From Longitalea luteola (GTDB taxonomy: Bacteria > Bacteroidota > Bacteroidia > Chitinophagales > Chitinophagaceae), in the NCBI RefSeq assembly GCF_017356035.1, contig NZ_JAFIQX010000005.1:221368-285367 (forward strand): 64,000 nucleotides of DNA, read 5' to 3'. The notes under the pieces were generated by a model that worked only from the letters and a program-made list of their open reading frames with translations, did not search any database and was not told where the DNA came from. The translations under genes and the position numbers were made by a program. Shown piece after piece: positions 57,936 through 64,000 of this stretch. Within the stretch, counting starts at the first letter, position 1. Every line of letters begins with the position of its first letter.

Positions 57936-58720
57936 TATTTTACCAAACGCACCGTATCTACAACAGTAACATTACCGGTTGTAACAGCAATGCCGGTCTT
58001 GGCCTGTGAGTTGTAGGCAGTGTCGGTTGGCCAGTACTGCAAGTTGTAAGTAGCTGCAGGTACACCTTTGATGAGGTAGCCACCGGTTGCATCGGTAAAG
58101 GTAGTCATGGTATCGGTACCATTGATCGCATAAACGGCTGTGATCACGCTGGCAGGTGTAACGGCACCTTTGATGCTGCCACCAACGGCATTCAGTACCG
58201 TGCGGATAACAGGCTTCAAAATGTACTTGCCGCCGCCAGTAGTTACAACTGATTTTCCTGCATCAAAATCAAGCAGCATGGTATACAAAATGCCACCTTT
58301 TACATCTTGCTGAACGTTCAGCTTTAAACCGCTTTGCATGGCGCTGGGTGTTTCCAATGGAATGGTAGTTCCATCTACAACAATAGAATTGTTGTTGCCC
58401 AGTACGAGGCGGATCTGGTGCAGTTTTCCGGTAGGGATGTCGGCATTCACCAACAGGGTGTCTTTGTCATTCACCAGGTCGAGCAAATTATAAATACCTT
58501 TTTGCACACCAGGTAAAGATTGCCATCCTTTGTCGTCTTCACCGGTTACATTGATCTGTACATCCTTAAGATCGATATAAACTGCATCATAAGCTGCAGG
58601 ATCATCGGTCATGCGGACCTCTAACCTGGCTCTTTCATTCGATTCTTTGTCAGAACAGGAAACCAGGCCGGTAGTAAACAGTGCACATGCGAAAAGGAAC
58701 GTGCGAAAGTTGGATTTCAT
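57935..58720 (-). CDS. DUF4382 lipoprotein
   Basis: A 261-residue predicted lipoprotein (SCSDKES, Cys near residue 22) with a DUF4382 domain (ARLEVRMTDDPAAYDAVYIDLKDVQ, residues about 30-170) and a C-terminal carboxypeptidase-regulatory-like beta-sandwich (TDATGGYLIKGVPAATYNLQ). Such proteins are surface or periplasmic lipoproteins of unknown role in Bacteroidota. The frame extends to 58828, but those residues lack a signal peptide; ATG 58720 starts MKSNFRTFLFACAL. Confidence 0.8.
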   Translation of the reverse strand: MKSNFRTFLFACALFTTGLVSCSDKESNERARLEVRMTDDPAAYDAVYIDLKDVQINVTGEDDKGWQSLPGVQKGIYNLLDLVNDKDTLLVNADIPTGKLHQIRLVLGNNNSIVVDGTTIPLETPSAMQSGLKLNVQQDVKGGILYTMLLDFDAGKSVVTTGGGKYILKPVIRTVLNAVGGSIKGAVTPASVITAVYAINGTDTMTTFTDATGGYLIKGVPAATYNLQYWPTDTAYNSQAKTGIAVTTGNVTVVDTVRLVK

Positions 58721-58795
58721 AGTGTGTGAAATATTTAATGTGTTCACAAAGAAGCTAAAAGTATACCATACATAAAAATGTAATATGAAAAAAGC

Positions 58796-58812
58796 TCCCG
58801 GCGGGAGCTGTA
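58796..58812 (-). terminator. Terminator in the gap between AraC and DUF4382 genes
   Basis: AGCTCC/GGAGCT with a CGGCG loop is followed on the minus strand by TTTTTT. It probably ends the AraC-regulator transcript, although it lies about 260 nt after that gene. In the remainder of the gap 58813-59074 I see nothing else. Confidence 0.6.
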
Positions 58813-59074
58813 ATACACTGTTTATCAAGACAGTTGTGATGCATAAAAATATTTATAAACATTTTTACACATGTAATATTGGATCTAAAAACGGGGGGAA
58901 CCTGAATAAATTTATACTGTAGATCTACGGAAAATTATACCGGAATTTTACGATGCAGTATCCAATATAGTCATAACAATAACCGCAGGAAGTAAACGAT
59001 ATGTTACTGATGTTGATTTAACATTTTATAAACAGAGCCGGCGGTCGTAACTATTATAGACCAGCACATGGATT

Positions 59075-60079
59075 TTAATGCGACAGTTTCTTTTGGGAGA
59101 GCAGCTGGCTGGGTAAGATGCCAAATTCTTTTTTGAATGCAATGGTGAAATTGCTCAGGTTCGAATAGCCCAGTTCCATGGCCACTTCTTTTACCGAGAA
59201 TTTTCCGGTGAGTAATTTGTCCTGGGCGGCATGCATGCGTGCTTTCTGAAAATACTCATATATGGGAAAATTGTACATGGTCTTGAAATCCTTTTTCAGC
59301 TTCGATTCACTGATGGCGGCTATTCTGGCCAGTTGCTGGATCGATGGAGGCGTTTGCAACAAATTCCTTGTCAACAATCGTTCAATATGCATTACCCGGG
59401 CAATATCTTCATGAGACAGGGGCAGCCGGTAAGCAGGATTGCTCATCTTTTCGAAGAGGCCTGTAAAGAACCGTTCGATCAGCAGCATCATGCGGTTTTG
59501 CAGGATCGTTGTACGTAACGGATTGTCATCTTCTACATGACTGACGGTTTTCATCCACCGGCGGTACCGTGCATCGAGTGGCACAATATTTATGCTTTCC
59601 GCTTTTAATGAAATGTAGGACGAAAGCACATCTTCCACCCGTTCTATCTCAAAATACCTGGCCAGCCACTGTTTGCTGAATGCAATGAGTACACCTCTAT
59701 ATGTACTACCCGCTGTTCCTTCATACGACCAGTTATAGAGGGAACTTGTGAGATAAGCCAAAGCGCGGTTGGTATTTTTTTCCCTGATCTTTTCATCAGC
59801 TACGGTAATGGTCAATGACTGTGGAACGGCCAGTTCATCAAACCGAAGCATGTAGTATTCTTCACTGGATTGATTGATGTGTATATGCCAGTCCTTATGA
59901 AACGTACATTCAATGAGGTAGGCATGTAGTCCATTAGGCGCATGTATATGACGAAAACTACCGTTGCCGACAGCTTCGGGAAATAACAATTGTTCATTGT
60001 GCACGGGAACCTGTAATAAGGAGGCCATCGCATGCACCAATTGCTCATAATTGGTATTAGTGTAGTCAAATTCGAACAC
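59075..60079 (-). CDS. AraC family transcriptional regulator
   Basis: A 334-residue regulator. The N-terminal 220 residues are a sensor domain I do not recognise (no cupin motif is obvious). The last 95 residues contain the AraC double helix-turn-helix: IQQLARIAAISESKLKKDFKTMY ... SVKEVAMELGYSNLSNFTIAFKKEFG. It opens with GTG at 60079. A small PspC-domain gene lies upstream on the same strand; no clear target operon adjoins it. Confidence 0.82.
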   Translation of the reverse strand: MFEFDYTNTNYEQLVHAMASLLQVPVHNEQLLFPEAVGNGSFRHIHAPNGLHAYLIECTFHKDWHIHINQSSEEYYMLRFDELAVPQSLTITVADEKIREKNTNRALAYLTSSLYNWSYEGTAGSTYRGVLIAFSKQWLARYFEIERVEDVLSSYISLKAESINIVPLDARYRRWMKTVSHVEDDNPLRTTILQNRMMLLIERFFTGLFEKMSNPAYRLPLSHEDIARVMHIERLLTRNLLQTPPSIQQLARIAAISESKLKKDFKTMYNFPIYEYFQKARMHAAQDKLLTGKFSVKEVAMELGYSNLSNFTIAFKKEFGILPSQLLSQKKLSH

Positions 60080-60168
60080 CGAGCCTTATTTACGTCTGTA
60101 CATAGGACAGATAATAAAAAAATCCGTACCAGCCCAGGTAAGGCTACTATTCAGAGGAGTAAAAGGTT

Positions 60169-60390
60169 CTATTGATATTTCAGGGGGTTACGGCGGAGAG
60201 ACCAGATGTATCGCTTAATGTTCATCCAGAACGCCAGGATGAAGTAAATGATCAATGGAGAACCCATTGTAAGAAAAGAAACATAAATAAACCAGGTACG
60301 AATGCGCGAGGTGGCAATGCCCAGCCTTTCTCCAATAGCTGTGCATACGCCAAATGCCTGCCATTCTATAAATTGCCTGAACCGGTTCAT
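60169..60390 (-). CDS. PspC domain membrane protein
   Basis: A 73-residue protein with the PspC domain, containing GVCTAIGERLGI near residue 14 and one transmembrane helix (about 31-53, TWFIYVSFLTMGSPLIIYFIL). PspC proteins take part in envelope-stress sensing. No PspA-like gene is nearby. Confidence 0.75.
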   Translation of the reverse strand: MNRFRQFIEWQAFGVCTAIGERLGIATSRIRTWFIYVSFLTMGSPLIIYFILAFWMNIKRYIWSLRRNPLKYQ

Positions 60391-60456
60391 GGCTCTAAAT
60401 TAAAACATTCATCAAAAATCTGCAAGCAATGAATCCCACCCTACCCATTTTTTAGG

Positions 60457-60464
60457 TAACTTTG
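60457..60464 (+). promoter_or_regulatory. TAnnTTTG box for the aconitase gene
   Basis: TAACTTTG lies 43 nt upstream of the ATG at 60508. No TTG -33 element is seen at the expected place. Confidence 0.55.
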
Positions 60465-60507
60465 CCAAACTTTTTTATACGTTTGATCACTTCTTAAACG
60501 AAAAATC

Positions 60508-62775
60508 ATGGTTTTTGATCTGGACTTAATTAAAAAGGTTTACGCCGCAATGCCTGAGAAGGTGGCTGAAGCGCGTAAACTGGTAGGCCGTCCCCTCACA
60601 TTAGCAGAAAAAATATTATATGCCCACCTGTTCGTTCCGGCAGAAAAAGCCTACGATCGTGGCGTTGACTACGTAGATTTCACACCCGACCGCGTAGCCA
60701 TGCAGGACGCAACCGCGCAGATGGCATTGTTGCAGTTTATGACCTGCGGACGTGCAAAAGTAGCCGTTCCTTCAACCGTGCATTGTGATCACCTGATTCA
60801 AGCCAAGACCGGTGCCCAGGAAGACCTGAAAACCGCGAATGAGATCAATAAAGAAGTATACGAATTCCTTTCTTCTATTTCTGATAAATATGGTATCGGT
60901 TTCTGGAAACCCGGCGCTGGTATCATTCACCAGGTAGTGCTGGAAAATTACGCCTTCCCCGGTGGTATGATGATCGGTACCGACTCCCATACACCTAATG
61001 CCGGTGGTTTAGGTATGATCGCCATCGGTGTAGGAGGTGCTGACGCGGTTGACGTAATGGCAGGTTTGCCCTGGGAGCTTAAAATGCCCAAACTCATCGG
61101 TGTTAAATTAACCGGCAAAATGAGTGGTTGGACTGCCGCCAAGGACGTGATCCTGAAAGTGGCTGGTATCTTAACCGTAAAAGGTGGTACCGGAGCTATT
61201 GTTGAGTATTTCGGCGAAGGCGCCGACAGCCTGAGCGCTACCGGTAAAGCTACTATCTGTAACATGGGTGCTGAAATTGGTGCTACCTGCTCACTGTTCG
61301 CATACGACGAGAAAATGGCCAGCTACCTGACCGCTACCGGCCGTGAGGATGTAGCTTACCTGGCTACTCAGATCAAGGAACACCTGCGTCCTGATGAAGA
61401 AGTATACGCTGATCCTGCCAAATACTACGATCAGTTGATCGAGATCAACCTCGATGAGCTGGAACCATATGTAAACGGTCCGTTCACACCAGACCTCGCA
61501 TGGCCTATTTCCAAGTTTGCAGAAGCTGTAAAAGCGAACGATTGGCCGCAACGCCTGGAAGTAGCCCTGATCGGTTCCTGCACCAACTCTTCTTATGAAG
61601 ATATCAGCCGTTCTGCCTCACTGGCAAAACAGGCGATCGATAAAAATCTGAAAGCTAAAGCTGAATTCACCATCACCCCCGGTTCTGAGGTGGTTCGCTA
61701 TACTATTGAAAAAGACGGCTTCCTCGATACTTTCGACAAGATCGGTGGTATTGTACTGGCCAATGCCTGCGGTCCCTGTATCGGTCAATGGGCCCGTCAC
61801 ATCGACGATCCCAAACGTAAGAACTCGATCATCACTTCGTTTAACCGCAACTTCGCAAAACGTAATGACGGTCTGGCTTCTACCCACGCGTTTGTGGCCT
61901 CTCCGGAGATCGTAACCGCATTCGCTATTGCCGGTGATCTTACCTTCAACCCATTAAAAGATAAGTTGAAGAATGAAGATGGTAAAGAAGTGATGCTGGA
62001 TGAACCAACCGGTATGGAATTACCGCCCAGAGGTTTTTCTGTAGAAGATCCCGGTTACCAGGCGCCTGCAGCTGATGGCAGCGGCGTTCAGGTAAAAGTG
62101 GCTCCTGATTCACAACGTTTGCAGTTACTGGAACCATTTGCTGCCTGGGAAGGCACCGACCTGAAAGGGTTGAAACTGCTGATCAAAGCAAAAGGTAAAT
62201 GTACTACTGACCATATCTCTATGGCTGGTCCATGGTTGAAATTCCGCGGCCACCTCGATAATATCAGTAACAACATGCTGATCGGCGCCGTGAACTTCTT
62301 TAACGAAGAAACCGATAAAGTCAAGAACCAGCTGACCGGCGAATACGGTCCGGTTCCTGCAACACAACGCGCTTACAAAGCAGCAGGCATTGGTTCTGTT
62401 GTAGTAGGTGATGAGAACTACGGTGAAGGCTCCAGCCGCGAGCACGCTGCTATGGAACCCCGTCACCTGGGCGTTCGCGCTATCGTGGTAAGAAGTTTCG
62501 CCCGTATTCACGAGACCAACCTGAAAAAACAGGGTATGCTGGCATTGACCTTCGCAAATAAAGAAGACTACGATAAAGTACAGGAAGATGATAGCATCGA
62601 TATCGTTGGACTGGCATCTTTTGCGCCTGGTAAACCATTGACCATGGTATTGAACCATAAAAATGGCAGCAAAGACGAAATAACGTTGAACCACACTTAC
62701 AATAAACAACAGATCGAGTGGTTTAAAGCAGGTGGTGCATTGAACGTTATCCGTTCACAGTTTGCGAAGAAGTAG
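60508..62775 (+). CDS. Aconitate hydratase (mitochondrial-type)
   Basis: A 755-residue iron-sulfur aconitase interconverting citrate and isocitrate in the TCA cycle. Its length matches the mitochondrial-type aconitase, shorter than AcnA and unlike AcnB. The [4Fe-4S] ligand cysteines are in IGSCTNSS near residue 355 and [11 protein letters not shown] near 418 and 421. [12 protein letters not shown] near 155 and the C-terminal swivel-domain motif [17 protein letters not shown] near 640 are present. It is monocistronic, with its own promoter box and terminator. Confidence 0.94.
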   Translation: MVFDLDLIKKVYAAMPEKVAEARKLVGRPLTLAEKILYAHLFVPAEKAYDRGVDYVDFTPDRVAMQDATAQMALLQFMTCGRAKVAVPSTVHCDHLIQAKTGAQEDLKTANEINKEVYEFLSSISDKYGIGFWKPGAGIIHQVVLENYAFPGGMMIGTDSHTPNAGGLGMIAIGVGGADAVDVMAGLPWELKMPKLIGVKLTGKMSGWTAAKDVILKVAGILTVKGGTGAIVEYFGEGADSLSATGKATICNMGAEIGATCSLFAYDEKMASYLTATGREDVAYLATQIKEHLRPDEEVYADPAKYYDQLIEINLDELEPYVNGPFTPDLAWPISKFAEAVKANDWPQRLEVALIGSCTNSSYEDISRSASLAKQAIDKNLKAKAEFTITPGSEVVRYTIEKDGFLDTFDKIGGIVLANACGPCIGQWARHIDDPKRKNSIITSFNRNFAKRNDGLASTHAFVASPEIVTAFAIAGDLTFNPLKDKLKNEDGKEVMLDEPTGMELPPRGFSVEDPGYQAPAADGSGVQVKVAPDSQRLQLLEPFAAWEGTDLKGLKLLIKAKGKCTTDHISMAGPWLKFRGHLDNISNNMLIGAVNFFNEETDKVKNQLTGEYGPVPATQRAYKAAGIGSVVVGDENYGEGSSREHAAMEPRHLGVRAIVVRSFARIHETNLKKQGMLALTFANKEDYDKVQEDDSIDIVGLASFAPGKPLTMVLNHKNGSKDEITLNHTYNKQQIEWFKAGGALNVIRSQFAKK

Positions 62776-62798
62776 GCAATCGCTTAACTTAATAAAAT

Positions 62799-62843
62799 AA
62801 AGAGAGCAAAGTGAGTTCCGTACTCCTTTGCTCTCTTTTATTT
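62799..62843 (+). terminator. Aconitase terminator
   Basis: AAAGAGAGCAAAG pairs with CTTTGCTCTCTTT over 13 bp around GTGAGTTCCGTACTC-type loop sequence, then T-rich. Confidence 0.85.
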
Positions 62844-62985
62844 TTGATGATAGGTAAATGTGCCGCAGCAATAAACGATACCTGTGCCCGTGAGCGCTTT
62901 TATACGAGTGGTTACCATTCAATGGACGTTCGGCTGTACATTACATTTTTCGCTTTAACAGCACTAATATTTAAAAACATATTTC

Positions 62986-64000
62986 ATGACCCGCATTGCA
63001 TTAAAAATCCTGTTGCTACTTGTCATATACACCAGCGGTTTTTCACAGGCTGCCTCCAAAAAGAGCGGCAAAGCGCAGCCGCTGAACGTTATTGCCTACT
63101 ATGCCGGCCAGGCTGCCCAGGTTGACAGTTTTGCGGCCGAAAAGCTCACCCACATCATTTTTAGTTTTTGTCATTTAAAAGGCAATCAACTGGTAGTTGA
63201 TAATGCCGGTGACAGCGCCACCATTCAACGGCTGGTAGGGCTGAAGAAAAGAAATCCGCAATTAAAGGTGCTGCTATCTCTCGGTGGATGGGGCGGCTGT
63301 GAAACCTGTTCCGATGTGTTTTCCACAGATAAAGGCAGGGCTGAATTTTCGCGCTCGGTGAAAGGACTGCTCGATCATTTCAAGGCCGATGGAATCGACC
63401 TCGACTGGGAATATCCTGCCATTTCGGGGTATCCCGGTCACCGGTTTGTGCCCGAGGATAAACCCAATTTCACCAAACTGGTCATCGAATTGCGCAAGGC
63501 CATTGGCCCCAAAAATATTATCAGTTTCGCTGCCGGCGGATTTACCCAGTTCCTGCAGGAAAGTATTGAATGGAAAAAAGTAATGCCGGTCATTGACATG
63601 GTTAATTTAATGACCTATGATCTGGTAAATGGGTTCAGCACCGTTACAGGTCATCATACGCCCATTTATTCAACACCTCAGCAAAAAGAATCGGCCGACA
63701 ATGCCATCCGTTTCCTCGATTCTATAGGCGTTCCCCGAAACAAAATGGTGATCGGTGCAGCCTTCTACGCACGCATATTTGAAAACGCAGAAAACGTAAA
63801 TAACGGCCTGTACCAGGCGGCTACATTCAAACGGGGCGTGCCGTTCAGGAATTATCCCAAAGTATTTGCCCCCGACAGTGGTTATGTTTATCACTGGGAT
63901 CCGGTTGCAAAAGCCCCCTGGTTGTATAATGCGGAAAAGAAACTGTTCGTAACGTACGATGATACCACCTCCATGCGGCTTAAAACGGAGTATGCGGTCA
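62986..64000 (+). CDS. GH18 chitinase, cut by the window edge
   Basis: The first 338 codons of a secreted glycoside hydrolase family 18 enzyme; the frame is open at the end of the window. It has a signal peptide (residues 1-22, ending GFSQA), VIAYYAG near 37, the substrate-barrel motif LLSLGGWGG near 100, and the catalytic DGIDLDWEYP (DxxDxDxE, catalytic Glu near residue 141) followed by MVNLMTYDL near 205. It would hydrolyse chitin by a substrate-assisted retaining mechanism. In the upstream gap I see no TAnnTTTG box. Confidence 0.87.
   Translation, partial: MTRIALKILLLLVIYTSGFSQAASKKSGKAQPLNVIAYYAGQAAQVDSFAAEKLTHIIFSFCHLKGNQLVVDNAGDSATIQRLVGLKKRNPQLKVLLSLGGWGGCETCSDVFSTDKGRAEFSRSVKGLLDHFKADGIDLDWEYPAISGYPGHRFVPEDKPNFTKLVIELRKAIGPKNIISFAAGGFTQFLQESIEWKKVMPVIDMVNLMTYDLVNGFSTVTGHHTPIYSTPQQKESADNAIRFLDSIGVPRNKMVIGAAFYARIFENAENVNNGLYQAATFKRGVPFRNYPKVFAPDSGYVYHWDPVAKAPWLYNAEKKLFVTYDDTTSMRLKTEYAV

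Overview
This 64 kb window is a chromosomal segment from a member of the Bacteroidota, most likely the Chitinophagaceae (Niastella/Chitinophaga-like; the family assignment is inference). Evidence is the Bacteroidota promoter word TAnnTTTG upstream of many genes, a type IX secretion sorting-domain protein, a PafA-type phosphatase, DAHP synthase fused to chorismate mutase, a short-chain-type threonine dehydrogenase, and a GH18 chitinase at the right edge. No tRNA, rRNA, CRISPR array or prophage was seen. Most genes are housekeeping or biosynthetic.

Layout. 1-9.0 kb: small secreted protein, alpha-oxoamine synthase, PafA phosphatase, M16 protease, a gene-free kilobase with a strong orphan terminator, and a His/Gly-rich protein lacking its signal peptide. 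9.3-15 kb (minus): class I and class II fructose-bisphosphate aldolases side by side, a metallo-beta-lactamase-fold protein, a conserved hypothetical and a BtuF-like protein. 15-16.2 kb: 1.2 kb without a credible gene. 16.2-29.2 kb: cystathionine beta-synthase, hydrolase, Tex, an ECF sigma/anti-sigma pair, S41 protease, sugar kinase-MurQ, a T9SS substrate and a conserved hypothetical. 29.3-40.2 kb: an aromatic amino acid operon (pheA, aminotransferase, tyrA, DEAD-box helicase, DAHP synthase-chorismate mutase, a Y1 transposase, aroB, aroA, aroC, thiamine-binding protein). 40.3-43.9 kb: cell-wall genes (VanX-like, L,D-transpeptidase, RlpA-like) and an outer-membrane-type protein. 51.0-44.0 kb (minus): his operon hisG-hisD-hisC-hisB interrupted by a sugar dehydrogenase and a cytochrome c. 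51.3-64 kb: OsmC, acylphosphatase, DUF1080, TlpA, threonine dehydrogenase, KdsA, DUF4382, AraC, PspC, aconitase, chitinase.

Regulation. The two amino acid operons start with the same device: a TTTG-N18/19-TATTTTTG promoter, a very short leader peptide beginning 5-10 nt after the promoter box, and an intrinsic terminator. The phe/tyr leader peptide (30 codons) has alternating Phe and Tyr codons (FFYFYFYFYF). The his leader peptide (17 codons) has six His codons. Both leaders contain a segment complementary to the terminator 5' arm, so both look like ribosome-mediated attenuators. They are too short for ordinary ORF calling.

Intergenic repeats. Many of the longer intergenic spaces hold a degenerate tandem array whose unit is 7 nt (GGTCAAT, GGAAGTC, AATCGGC, GGTAACC, GGTTACA, CTTAACG, TGGATNN, GAAGTAC families) or 8 nt (AGTTAACC, CTAATTAG, AACTTAAT families). 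They are usually in two inverted halves around a short spacer, and the spacer sometimes holds a terminator. One family (GGTSAAT)n ends in a conserved GGCTCGCGA word and also flanks a small Y1 (IS200/RAYT-like) transposase inserted in the aromatic operon. The shared architecture of about a dozen unrelated families, and a possible link to this transposase, is the most unusual feature of the window.
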